From the NCBI GenBank assembly GCA_021613375.1, contig CM038717.1, positions 38,877,132-38,941,131 of the forward strand: a stretch of 64,000 bases of DNA, read 5' to 3'. Shown one piece after another: positions 23,787 through 34,800 of this stretch. The notes under the pieces are model-generated. The model made no database searches. It worked only from the letters and a program-made list of their open reading frames with translations, and was not told the DNA's origin. Origin of the DNA: Megaleporinus macrocephalus (Eukaryota > Chordata > Actinopteri > Characiformes > Anostomidae). Both the position numbers and the translations under genes were made by a program. Position 1 is the stretch's first letter. The number at the start of each line of letters is the position of its first letter.

Positions 23787-24321
23787 TCTCCTTGTATATT
23801 AATTTTGAGGATCAATAGAAATTATCCTCTTGGAATAAACACTTGTTTCATTAACTTGCATTCATTTGTTTTTTCCTTAAATGTGCCTTAAATTTGTTTT
23901 GACAGTAACACTATCAGAGACACAGCTGTTGCTCAGCCACTGGTACACCAACATGCAGAGCAGAAGTAATCAGAGAAAATGAGAGTAGTTGCTATGAAAG
24001 TGTTACATAAGTAACATTATTACTGCAGTGGTCCTGAATGTAGGTCAGCACTTACTTATTTATAATGTTTGTCGCCTAGCTCGTGCTGAATAACTCGCCG
24101 TGTCCGTACTCACTCCAACCTCCTACTCCCGCTCTCGCCAGCCAAATGAATCACCTAATAGCCGTCCAGCAGTGTTGCCAGCATGCTGGGCGATGGAGTG
24201 CTGACGCTCAGTAGAACTGTAAGGGATCTGTGGTCTGGTTTTATGGCTCAAGCTCACGAATCTGCAGGTGGACGTATGTATATTGTCAAAAATTTCTAAT
24301 GTTAGAACTGACTGCCTTTGA
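23787..24321. other. no recognisable feature
   Basis: Intron 2 spacer. Nothing is recognised. Confidence 0.4.
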
Positions 24322-25339
24322 AGGGAACCCCGGCTGTTAACACATGTAAGTCTTAATATGATGTAATGACTAAATTATTAAGAAAATATCAGATTTATTA
24401 GATTTTCTGTACAATCCTGCTGCATGTACATTTCTGACACACCACGTTAGTGTAAATGGTGAACAGAGAGGGTGGAGGAGAGAGTGACACAGTGCTGGAG
24501 TCGTTGTGAAGCTGTGTGTTGGTGTTGACGGAGAAGGAGAGTGTCTGTTAAAGGAGCTCCGCTTTCTAGCAGGAAACATTCACACTCAGTAAACAGCTAG
24601 ATACACTGAACGGGAGTGTCTCTGAGCTCCACACTCCTTTATTAGTGAACTAGTATGTTCACTACTAAGACTCTACTTTCACCTTCAGGATCCACAAACG
24701 AGGAGAAGCAGCTGACGCTAACGCTAAACGTTCTCAGGAGAGAGTCCAGCGCATGTTCACGTTCACGGTTCTTCTCGCGGTTCTCCATAATCTGGAGCTT
24801 TTGGACTTCCTGTGTGGGGAAACTGTGACTGCATTGTGTTTTAGTCTACGCTTAAAACCAACAGCCTCCGTCAAGTCTCTCACCAGTGGTGGTCTACTGA
24901 ACCACTCCAACTCATCCAGACTGAAGTGAGGAGAGCAGAGCGGGGGTCTTTGGGTAGCTGTGTTGGTCCACACGCTGCTTCACTAACTATTCTCCTTGTT
25001 TATGTTCGTGAAGCTGTTTAGACTAATATCAGTCTTCACACTGCCTTTCACTGAAACTACATCAACAACACAATGTACATGGTTTTCTTTAAGCTAGCTT
25101 AGTAACTAACACTCACTCCTTCACACCACAGTCCAGTTCAGACCTGAAACCATCTGACCTCATCTACCCAGCAGGCATTGCACGTCAGAAATAATGGCTG
25201 CATCCATATGTTAAATATTTAGAATAAAAGTGTTAATTTATAAATAAATCTGATACTTTTGTGATTTTTTACAACGTGTCTTAATTTAGAGTCATTACAT
25301 CATATTAAGGCTTACAAGTGTTACCAATCGGGGTTCCCT
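24322..25339 (-). mobile_element. TTAA-flanked inverted-repeat transposon, copy A (longest)
   Basis: The termini are AGGGAACCCCGGCTG at left and its complement GGGGTTCCCT at right. Each is followed inward by a 25-30 bp block (CTTAATATGATGTAATGAC and its inverse). TTAA follows the right end and TTGA precedes the left. Compared with the copies at 30157 and 58238 it is inverted. It keeps a central block, giving a - strand 79-codon ORF at 24734-24973 that copy B shares over about 49 residues. I recognise no transposase, so it is probably nonautonomous. Confidence 0.75.
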
Positions 25340-26239
25340 TTAAAATTATTCTTCGAATAAGAAGAGAGTGTAACAAACCAATAACTGTTCTGTCGACGTA
25401 CTGTTGGAGATCCTTTTAAATCAAAAATCCTGAAGCAGCCAGGTTGCTTCCAACAAATCTTTATCTATGTAATAGATCAAGAACTGTGGGCCTAAAGTGA
25501 TGAGGCTTTCACTTTTCTTTTTTTTTTACTCTAACAAGTATTTTTACTTTTTCAAATCCTCGTCTAACCTCTCTGCCGACACACACGTAACAGTTCATTT
25601 AATGTCTAAAGTGCTCTACAGCTACTAAAGCACTGCAGTGAAGTGTCCTAAAATAAAGCAGTTCCATCAAAACAGTAGCACTCGTGTTCTTACAACAAGT
25701 ATACTTAAGAATTTCCTCACAAGCACAGCCCAGAGTCACTGCTGGCTATGAACTGTATTTTGTGTAAATAAAGTAGTAAAAAAACCTTTGCTTTGTAGTT
25801 TTGTTTCACCTCATAAATACGTTATTATTATTGTGTGACTCCTAAAAAGATCCATAAATAGACTGTTTTTTGTTTCCAGAAACTCACATATTGACAGTTC
25901 AAAAGTGCTTTCTTTATAGGAACCAATACCATTATAGAAAAAAATACTCAATCCAGCAAAACAAACCAACAGAGAAAGATAGTAGATGCCTAGTTTTTCT
26001 TCTCTGCATCATTTGTTCATGTGTTCTCATCCATGTCACATCTAATGTGAGTAGAAGATAAAAAGATCTACAAAAGTCATAAAGTTCAAGATGAATCATT
26101 AGGCAAGAACAGTGTATTTTGTACAATTTAACAGTAAAAAAAAGAGAAAGCACCATACAAACAGTCAAGCAAGCCAAGAAATACAGATAATTGTACCACG
26201 ATCTCAGACCTTAATTAGCTTATTAGGCCATGACTTGTT
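25340..26239. other. no recognisable feature
   Basis: Intron 2 sequence, AT-rich. No supported feature. Confidence 0.4.
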
Positions 26240-26960
26240 CACAGTCACAGTTAGACCCGGTGATGCAAATTTCAAAGCTTTTTCTCCAACACCTCAAACC
26301 TCATCACAGAGGCTCAGAGTCACGGGCTCCTCTAGGCAGCTGCCCAGCACTCTGACCATTGGAATACCTGTTGCCCACAAAGCAGTAGAAGGTATAAGAA
26401 CATAGCAGAGTGTGTTCAGGTAGCAGTTTTCACAGTTACTAATGTAATTAATAAATGACAAATGCAAATGACATACACGTTCCTGAAAACTGCTAGAAAG
26501 TCAAATCAGAGCCCTTGTTTGACTGCGAAAGACCTTTAGGACAATTTCGCAGACTATCGTGGGCCTCCTCACCACTAAATTCAGTGTGAAAAGTTTGCAA
26601 AGTTAATCAAGGAGATTCTGGAAACAAGTCCTGTGAACTGATGAAATAGAAAGTAAAAGTATGTTTGGAAAACTAACATCGCACCAACTGTAAATCAGCT
26701 GAAGATGAAAACAGGATACCTACTAGAAGAGAATAATGATCCTAAACACACCTCCAAATCCACAATGGACAGCTATGAAGGTTTCGCCTTTGGTTCTTAC
26801 AGTTCCCCTACTCAAACATCATTGCAAACCTCAGAACTGCTGTGCTTCCAAAACAAAAATCCTCCAGTCTAATTGGTCACATCGGAATAGAAGAGGGCGC
26901 CACTCAAAGGAAATCCTAGTCCATCTTTGCTGTTGTCAGTTAATTTACTGGAGAGAAGGT
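26240..26960 (+). pseudogene. degenerate Tc1-like transposase gene
   Basis: It reads as a decayed fish Tc1-like transposase: CAAAGCAGTAGAAGGTATAA, TTTCACAGTTACTAATGTAA, GAGCCCTTGTTTGACTGCGA, AAGACCTTTAGGACAATTTC, GGAAACAAGTCCTGTGAACT, AATGATCCTAAACACACCTC, CCACAATGGACAGCTATGAA and CAGTTCCCCTACTCAAACAT, in the expected order. There are many frameshifts and a large internal deletion. It is a different Tc1-like lineage from the one at 13240. Confidence 0.75.
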
Positions 26961-27710
26961 CAGATTTGTCCGTCCTTAAATGGAGGCATTGCTACACTGG
27001 TACCAATGTGTAGGTCATATCGTTAAAGGGCACGAAAATCATGGCTACTCACAGCCACCGCAGTTAGCCAAACCAGGCTGCCAAATCATCATCAACACAG
27101 ATTCTCAGAATGTGTTACTTACATAGCAATGGGCTGCATAACGAGGTGGAAGATTAGGATAATTCCAAGAACAAGAGTCTCAAACATTTCCTTTTTTTCT
27201 TTGCTTGTGGCATTTAGGCGCACTAGTTTTAGAAACAGCGTCAACAATCACGCATGTTCAGTTCCGCTCCAGTGAACCCTGGTCTTCAAGAAAGAAGAAA
27301 TTGGTTTTAGTTAGAAAGTCACATCTTTCTTTCATTTGTTATTTATTTATTTATTTTTCTTTTATATTCCCCTCTCCTTTATTGCCTGTCAGGCCTGGCT
27401 AAATAAATAAATTAATTAAATAAAAATACAAACATTAACAAGAATAGGCTATAGAAACCTATAGAGCTGTTCTTGTAAAAGCAAATATGTTTGGTACATC
27501 AGTGCATTCAGTTCACCATTCCAATTACGAAAATTGCCAGACATGATAAAAAAGGAAGAAAGAAAATCACATCTGGCTCTAAAAAACACTGAGAAAAACT
27601 GAAAATGAGCAGCATCAGAAAGTACTTTCAGAGCTAAATATCAGGATAAACTGGAGCCGGTAATTAAAGGGAGGCTCATGCTTTAGCAACTGCAGTTGTC
27701 GATTGGAAAT
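26961..27710. other. no recognisable feature
   Basis: Intron 2 sequence with a T-rich and TTTA-repeat patch at 27335-27365. Confidence 0.4.
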
Positions 27711-28220
27711 CAATCAATCAATCAATCAACATTTGTTCATATAGTGCTTTTTACAACCGGTGTTGTCTCAAAGCAGCTTTACAGAAAAGCTGTTAATGAA
27801 AAAGAGGAACCAAAGAGAAGGATGGTAAGAAAAGAGTCCATTCATAGCAAAACGTGAGAAAGGGTATAGAGGTCCAAGCCGCCGCTAGAGCAAGCTGGAG
27901 GTAACGGTTGCAGGAGTAGCTTCCTAAAACAAGGAAGAAACCTTGATAGGAACCCAGGCTCAAAGGAGGAACCCATCCTCCTCTGTTCGACCCTGGATAG
28001 AGAGAGAGCTGCAAAGCTAATGAGATTCTAAGAAAGGATACAATAAGAAGCTCAGCTTAAACATGTTTCATAGATATTCTAGATGTTCAGAAGGTTGTGA
28101 CGCAGCAGCTCTACTGTAGTAGTTCCAGTCAGTCAGGCTGACGAGCAGGAGAGCATCCCCAGATCAGATAGTGGGGATGGAGCTCTGATATTGGTACCAG
28201 GTGGTGTTTCAGTGTGACCA
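27711..28220 (-). mobile_element. retroelement 3' region
   Basis: It starts with (AATC)n, then ATATAGTGCTTTTTACAACC, CTCAAAGCAGCTTTACAGAA, CAAGGAAGAAACCTTGATAG and GAACCCATCCTCCTCTGTTC. This is a widespread fish retroelement 3' region in reverse orientation. No coding part is recognised. Confidence 0.55.
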
Positions 28221-28377
28221 TGTCCTTTAGAGACATTTACAACCCCACCTCATAGCTAGAGTAATGTGGGGAACATAGCATGCGGCATTTGAAAAGAATG
28301 TAAGCCAACAAAGAAACGAGAAGAAGGAAAAGGAATAGACTAGCCTAAACCAAAGGTTAATTCTTTCACCAGTCACC

Positions 28378-28378
<1 letters not shown>

Positions 28379-28434
<56 letters not shown>
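28379..28434. repeat. (CA)n microsatellite
   Basis: About 28 uninterrupted CA dinucleotides. Confidence 0.98.
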
Positions 28435-28436
<2 letters not shown>

Positions 28437-30156
28437 CAATCATTCAATCATTAAAACTTTGTATTAAACAAAGAGAAAAGTCATCACTCTGAGTAAGACA
28501 GTGGACCGTGCTGCTAAAGAAAAGAAGAAAACAAAGCATAACCACACCACCCGACTCTAAACTCCTTACAGAGAACTACTGAACTAATACAGCAGGCTTC
28601 TTAACTGTTCTCCTACCAGGACCATAATTCCCTCTTTAACATTCCCCTGTGTGGTGTAACGTACAGGTGCACCTATCTTACCTGTTTGAATTTCCAGCTG
28701 GTACAAACAGCAACAGTAGCTCACTTTTCTATCTAAGAAAGTAGGACAATAAAAATAACAAAACTCGTCATGTATCCTGTAAAGAACCAGTGTCCACCAT
28801 GAAAGCTCAAACATAGGCAGCCATCTTGGATAGAAATCTTTAGCTCCTCCCATAGTACACATCTGGGCTCTGATTGGCCCACCGCTATCACCTGATACGT
28901 GAGAGAGAGAGCACAACTTTCTTGAGCTACAGCTTTATCAGAGTATGTTTGTAGAGATTGTAGTGGACTTGGAGTAATTAGTGGACGTATAATTAATGAT
29001 AACTGAATACTTTATCCGTCCCACGCGAGAGCAGTTCAGTAGTTTTGTTTTAACAGCCAAGATGCTGAGGAGCATTTCCAAATTTCATGGTTCATCTAAG
29101 TATCCAAAACAGTTAATAGACATGCATTCAGTTTAATTTTAGGAAGGACGGAATAAATCCAACGCCGTTTATCAAAATACCCAAATTATTTTTGGAAAAA
29201 ATTATTTATTGATAGAAAGTCTCATGCCCCAGAAGGTTGAGACAGCAGCCACTGTTTACCACTGTGTTACATCACCTTTCTTTAACAGTGTTTCCGCTGG
29301 TAGTGTTTCTCCATGGAGAAATAAATAAATAAATAAATAAATACAATCAAAAAATCATCTCACCCAAAGTCTTGGTGACTCATCTGGGATTCAGCTCGTT
29401 CTGTGTTTTTTATTTTCATTTTACATCCTGTCTTTTTTTATTAGGCTTATAAATAAAGGAATAAATGGTCTTTTCTGGCCAAAAACAACGTGAGGTTTAG
29501 CTTTGTAGCTACTTGTACTGTGTTAAAAGTCAGCTGCCCAAAAATCACTCCTGAATATTGATGAATTGCTGAAAAGTCAGGATTGTAAAAGGTTTTTTTT
29601 TCGACCAATATGTTTTAATAGATATGCACTACATGCTATATGTGAATGTGTGTAGTAAATTTTATTTTTTTTCGTTATGGTTACATCTCAAAAAGGTTTT
29701 ATAAAGCATTCAGAAAAAATAGCAGGCAAGCTTGTAAAAATTATGTCAGTTATATCTAATAAATATGAATTTCTGACATTTTTAATGCTGATGATTGTGG
29801 GCTCACTGTTTGCCAAGCTATGCGTCACTGCTTCCCTTTTTTATTTATTTACTACAACTCATCTTTTTTAGCAGTCTGATGGCGTGTGAATTCATCCCAA
29901 ACCGTCACAGTACAGATGTCATTGTTCGGTGCACACAGTCATACAGAGAACACATAGAAGCCTAATTAAGTACACGCCTTGCTAAGCTTAGCTCAAACTG
30001 ATAGAAGTCTGACTGATGGAGTATGTGTGTGCACCACTGTGTAGAACACATCCTTAGCGGTAGTGGTCTGTGGAGGATGCTGTCTCTACGGCTAGCACCA
30101 TATAACTCTGCCTGTTGTGGGTTCAACTTTGGCCTAAGGTGTATATGACCTAATTT
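28435..30156. other. no recognisable gene
   Basis: Intron 2 sequence with an (AAAT)n run at 29320-29342. ORFs of 64-110 codons show no domain I recognise. Confidence 0.4.
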
Positions 30157-30780
30157 AAGGGAACCCCGGCTGGTAACACTTGTAAGCCTTAATATGGTGT
30201 AATGACTCTAAATTGTTAAGACACGTGCAATGCCTGCTGGGTAGATGAGGTCAGATGGTTTCAGGTCTGAACTGGACTGTGGTGTGAAGGAGTGAGTGTT
30301 AGTTACTAACCTAGCTTAAAGAAAACCATGTACATTGTGTTGTTGATGTTGTTTCAGTGAAAGGCAGTGTGAAGACTGATATTAGTCTAAACAGCTTCAC
30401 AAACATAAACAAGGAGAATAGTTAGTGAAGCAGCGTGTGGACCAACACAGCTACCCAAAGACCCCCGCTCTGCTCTCCTCACTTCAGTCTGGATGAGTTG
30501 GAGTGGTTCAGTAGACCACCACTGGTGAGAGACTTGACGGAGGCTGTTGGTTTTAAGCGTAGACTAAAACACAATGCAGTGTCACAGTTTCCCCACACAG
30601 GAAGTCCAGAAGCTCCAGATTATGGAGAACCGCGAGAAGAAAGCGGAGCTCCTTTAACAGACACTCTCCTTCTCCATCAACATCAACACACAGTTTCACA
30701 CCAACTGTGTCCACTCTCTCCTCCACGCCTCTCTGTTCATCATCGTTTTGACTCACATGGTGTGTGTTGATGGAAATATC
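30157..30780 (+). mobile_element. TTAA-flanked transposon, copy B (truncated at right)
   Basis: The left end GGGAACCCCGGCTGGTAACA is preceded by TTTAA. The body matches copies A and C: GGTCAGATGGTTTCAGGTCT, GTGAAGGAGTGAGTGTTAGT and AGCGTGTGGACCAACACAGC. It keeps the central block shared with copy A (111-codon ORF at 30435-30770). The right inverted terminus is missing. At 30800-30850 there is a separate fragment (TGGGATAGGCTTCAGCCCC) of another common fish repeat. Confidence 0.75.
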
Positions 30781-30859
30781 CCTGCGAAGGCCTGTCCAGA
30801 GCGTTACCTGCCTTCTGCCCAATGAACACTGGGATAGGCTTCAGCCCCCCCACTGGAGA

Positions 30860-32194
30860 TCCAGTTATTATTCCCACCGTCCAAAGCTAGTGTGGAGTTG
30901 TTGATAGGAAGCAGCACTTTCAGTGCATTAGAATCTTGGGAAGTAATCGACAGTGGTGGAAATGGTTCATATGCTATAAAGACACAATCGGGATGTGTTA
31001 TTACTGGACCAGTAACAGGAAGAGCTTCTGACTCAACAGTACAATCATGATTTCCTCGAGAGGCCGTCTGTAGACAAACTGTAAATATCACTTGAAGATG
31101 AAAGACTAATGAAAATTGCAGAGCAGCCAGCGAAGCCACAAGATGGACATTGTAGACTTCACTCGTCTTTCAGAAAGGACGATACAACTGTTTTCTTAAA
31201 ATCAGCAGGTGGAAAATCAGTGTCTCCTGAGCCTGAAGGCTCAAAAAAGATGAAAGGTTCAGATCTGAATACACAGAATACCTTGTTGAAGTAATAAGTA
31301 AAGGGCGAGCTGAAATAGTTACAGCATTATACGTCATGGTGTACACCAACCAACCAATCAATCAACCTTTATTTTTATTCAGGAGAACATTGAGGGAGAT
31401 CCTCATTTACAAGGTCACGTCAAAATTAAAATAATTTTAATGAGTACTTAAAATGTAAAAGAAACAATAAGAACAGACAAAATTAAGTAAGATAAATCGT
31501 AAAGAAAAACAAATAAAAAACTAAATAAGAAACTAAAATCAAGAATAAGATGAGAAAAAAAAATAAGTCAATAAAAGTAGATATAAATATAGTAGTAAAA
31601 CATGAAATAGTAAAATAAAAAATAAAAAAAATAAAAGCAATAATAAAAAAATAATGTTAATAATAATAGAGTAAAAAGACCAAGCTTGTGAGGTAAAAAA
31701 ATGGGTTTGGACAAACTCAGGAAAGAACGCTAGGACTGTTACGGTGTGTGGAAAGTGATACTTTTAATTTCAACATCACCCCACACCGGAAGAAACATTC
31801 GGTCAAATTCCATTTCTGACCCACTTGGCTTTCAGTGCTACTGCGAAGTTACTTCTTCAAGAAATACCTCCAGCTGCTTTGGACAAATAGAAAAGCTGGG
31901 TGTCTGATCTTCACAAGTTGGAAGATTTAATGTTTTCCTGCTGTGAAAAAAAAAAACTCATGTATTTGGAGCAGCTGTGCAAGCGCAAGTACCATACCTG
32001 TCAATGTCAGCAGCTACGGATATGACACAGTCAGCTAGTTAAGACTCATTTCTAGTGACGACACTGTGCATGTGGGTTTTGTCCTTGATAGAGCTAGAGT
32101 TCTGCCTGTGCAGCAAATAACAGTCCCACTTACTGCAGCTGCACCTACTGGAACCTACTGGAACTTACTGGAACTTACTGCAGCTGTACTTGTA
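30860..32194. other. A-rich retroelement tail and unassigned sequence
   Basis: 31346-31430 has CCAATCAATCAACCTTTATT and GGGAGATCCTCATTTACAAG, a fish retroelement 3' end in reverse. An A-rich tract follows to 31680. Around 32150 TACTGGAACTTACTGGAAC is a small tandem repeat. No gene is recognised. Confidence 0.45.
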
Positions 32195-32470
32195 AAAGCT
32201 GACAATGGCTACGTTTACATGCAGCCTGATCCAAATCCGTTAATAATCAGAGTAATAGCTCAATTGGAGTAGAACACGTCCATGTGTACACCTCAATCTG
32301 AATTGGCTAGTCCGATTTAGGTCATTCCGATTACGGTTTCTGTCTGATTAAAGGAGGTGGGTAATACCGTAAATAATCAGTTTAATAGAAGAATAATAGC
32401 AGCGTAAACACCTGTATCTGATTACATTTCCAATCAGCTCTGTGCATGTACTGTAGCGTCATAACATGTT
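32195..32470. mobile_element. MITE-like element
   Basis: It begins with GGCTACGTTTACATGCAGCC, then AATCTGAATTGGCTAGTCCG and AGCGTAAACACCTG. This is the pattern of a common fish hAT-like MITE. The right boundary is uncertain. Confidence 0.5.
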
Positions 32471-32794
32471 TCTTTCAGTAGTAGTTTAACGTTTTCTGTT
32501 ATTTTCTCTTATTTTATTCTCCATACTCGACTGTGACGCCTGCAGTAACCAGATTACCAGCACGTGGGTTAAGCTGCTGCTACGTCTACACTCTGCGCTG
32601 TGAGCTTCAACCAAACATGAAATGGCTGTAACTCTGGTTCAGCCACCTGATTGGTTTAAGGCCACGCTATTCTCATTGGCTATTCGTGTTATCTCTCAAA
32701 ACATGGACGAAACTCAATTCTATCAACTTTCTTTCAACTACGTCTTATAGTTCTATTGAGGAAACGTTATTAATTATTGTTATCGTTTTATCGC

Positions 32795-32817
32795 CCAGCC
32801 CTATATATATATAAAAA

Positions 32818-32861
<44 letters not shown>

Positions 32862-32862
32862 T
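32795..32862. repeat. (TA)n microsatellite at a MITE end
   Basis: CGCCCAGCCCTATATATATA runs into an AT dinucleotide tract. Together with CAGTTTTTATATATAT around 32810 and ATACAGTTTTCC at 32858 the tract forms an inverted repeat. Confidence 0.85.
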
Positions 32863-33145
32863 TTTCCAGTTTTAACTCATTTAACCAGACACATGCTTTA
32901 TAGTGGTGGACAGTTGTGATGTTTAGATAACAGTGGTTACAGTGGTAGAATTTTAATGTGGAAAGCAACTCGTTTTTATGATTTTGTCATACACTGTCTA
33001 TTGTTACGCATTTCTGAAGCTTGCCACAAGTTCTTTCTTTCTTTCTCTCATGTTTTCATGATTTTATATTTTCATCCCTTACTCTTAGCCCACGTTGGGT
33101 TATCCTCAAAATTGTATTTCTCCAAATCATTGTAAGGCTTCACTT

Positions 33146-33558
33146 AGGGGTGTGTTTAAAAAATAGATTTTTCTATTCAAACCGATCTTTATTTGAATTA
33201 TCCGATATCGATTCACATAAACCCGAGATCAACTTTTAAAATTAGCATTCCAGCCCCCCCTGCACCCCCCCAGTCTCACGTGATCAGCCGTGGTTTTTCA
33301 CGAGATCTGGCTGGGGACGGTATATAAACATATAAACACTAATGTTTTTAGTAATGGTAGGTTGAGTGTTCCTTGTACATTTACCACATTAGTTCTCTAA
33401 AAATCTCTTTTCATATTCAAACAAAACATATTATTGTAACTAAAATATCCCCAAATGAATCCATATTGAATCGAATTGAATCGGAAATCGAATTGAATTG
33501 GGACCTTGTGAATCGGGATTGAATTGATCCGGAAAGTCAGTGGCGATAACCAGCCCTA
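33146..33558. mobile_element. MITE-like element
   Basis: It starts with TTAGGGGTGTGTTTAAAAAA and ends with GCGATAACCAGCCCTA. Arms contain GATATCGATTC and GAATCGGGATTGAATTGAT. This is the same class of termini as 9404-9767. Confidence 0.6.
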
Positions 33559-34016
33559 GCTTCACTTGTGAAGTCACTAATAACCTTTCAAGGCCAACGT
33601 TGCAGCTCTGCGTAATTAATGCAGTAGGATGGTGGTAAGCTAGGACATTTTTACTGTTGTTTTTTATTGTTATTGTTGTTTAGTATTGTTTTATTGTTAC
33701 AGTTTATAATTATGGTTAATTATAAGGCATGTTAGGCCCTAGTGCAGATCTTCCAGCTGGTCCCAATTGTGACAGCTGGTTAGTTAAATTATACCATGTA
33801 TAAATATGACAGGTAAAGTAAGAGACATTGCGTTACTCTGTATTATATTTTTTAATATAATTTTAATCTTAATTGAAACATGTAAACATTAAAAACAAGC
33901 ATGTCAAATAAAAAATAGAGACTAGAAAGTTGGTCTATTTCAATTTTGTAATTAGATAATATTAGATATTGCCCCTCGGTGTAATGCTCTGTGTACGTCT
34001 TCCGTTTGTCTCACAG
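33559..34016. other. no recognisable feature
   Basis: End of intron 2, leading to the CTCACAG acceptor of exon 3. Confidence 0.5.
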
Positions 34017-34078
34017 TGGCTGTGTGGTTGGTTGCTTTGGCAATAGCTGCGCCCATGTGGTTCGTCCAGAAAGTAGAG
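34017..34078 (+). CDS. qrfpr: RFamide peptide receptor (QRFPR-like), exon 3
   Basis: A 62-bp exon completing codon 164 and encoding residues 165-184, most of TM4 and the start of extracellular loop 2. The run AVWLVALAIAAPMWFVQKVE aligns residue for residue with human QRFPR (VVWLVAVIVGSPMWHVQQLE). The acceptor is GTCTCACAG and the donor GTAAGT. It enters in phase 1 and leaves in phase 0. Confidence 0.93.
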
Positions 34079-34730
34079 GTAAGTGTTCTATTAATAGGGT
34101 TGTTTGTCCATCATCATCATCATCATCGTATCCATCAGTGTTACATTGTGTTCTTTGGCTTAAGTACAGATGATATTAAATGTCATGACTATCTCGTTAT
34201 TTTTAAAGTTATTATTATTCTGTATTATATAGTGAGATCTTTCAAGTGTCTTTGGGACTCATTGGGATCACATGATCTGAAATTCGGATTTAACTACGAG
34301 TGGAATTACAGCCTCGAAGGGTATTTCTTTCTAAAGGATATGGATGTTATTGTTTTCTTCCATAAAGGTTAGTCAGTCTAAGTGCATATCCACATGATGC
34401 CTCTTTAGCTCTATTCAAGGTCTTCTGTAGTGGTCATGTTTGAACTGTATTCTGAGAGAAGCTAAAGGGGTATAGTTCATATGGGAACCATTAACATATC
34501 CGTGTTCCTTTTCTTAAAGAACGTCAGCAAGAGCACATATGGACAGTAGGAGACTAACAATGAGTTAGTCATGCCAATCAATGAACCCCAGGTCCAGAGA
34601 AAAAGTATAAACCATGAGATCATATGTTTCTTGGAGGCTAAATAGATACGGTGACTCAGTGACAAACAAATACACTGTATGGCTGAAAGTATGGGTCCAT
34701 GAAAACTTTATAAGCTTGAAGGTCATCCAT
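34079..34730. other. no recognisable feature
   Basis: Start of intron 3. An (ATC)n run lies at 34109-34127. The open frame continuing from exon 3 to 34372 is intron read-through. Confidence 0.45.
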
Positions 34731-34800
34731 CAATTATTTTTCGCTTTATCCCTCCAACCTGGATCATCTTGCTGTGAGGAGACTGACCACTACACCACCG
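34731..34800 (-). mobile_element. tRNA-like SINE head remnant
   Basis: Reading in reverse: CGGTGGTGTAGTGGTCAGTC, then TCCTCACAGCAAGATGATCC, then AGGTTGGAGGG. This follows the fish tRNA-like repeat head (A box TGGTGTAGTGG, CTCACAGCAAGA, B-box region GGTTCGA). The A-box side runs directly into the 20-bp array. Confidence 0.5.

Noticed and set aside
24734..24973. The MWTNTATQRPPLC... ORF as a conserved host gene, since it recurs at 30435
   Set aside because: Both copies lie inside the same inverted-repeat transposon, so the similarity reflects transposition; kept only as a possible coding remnant of the element.
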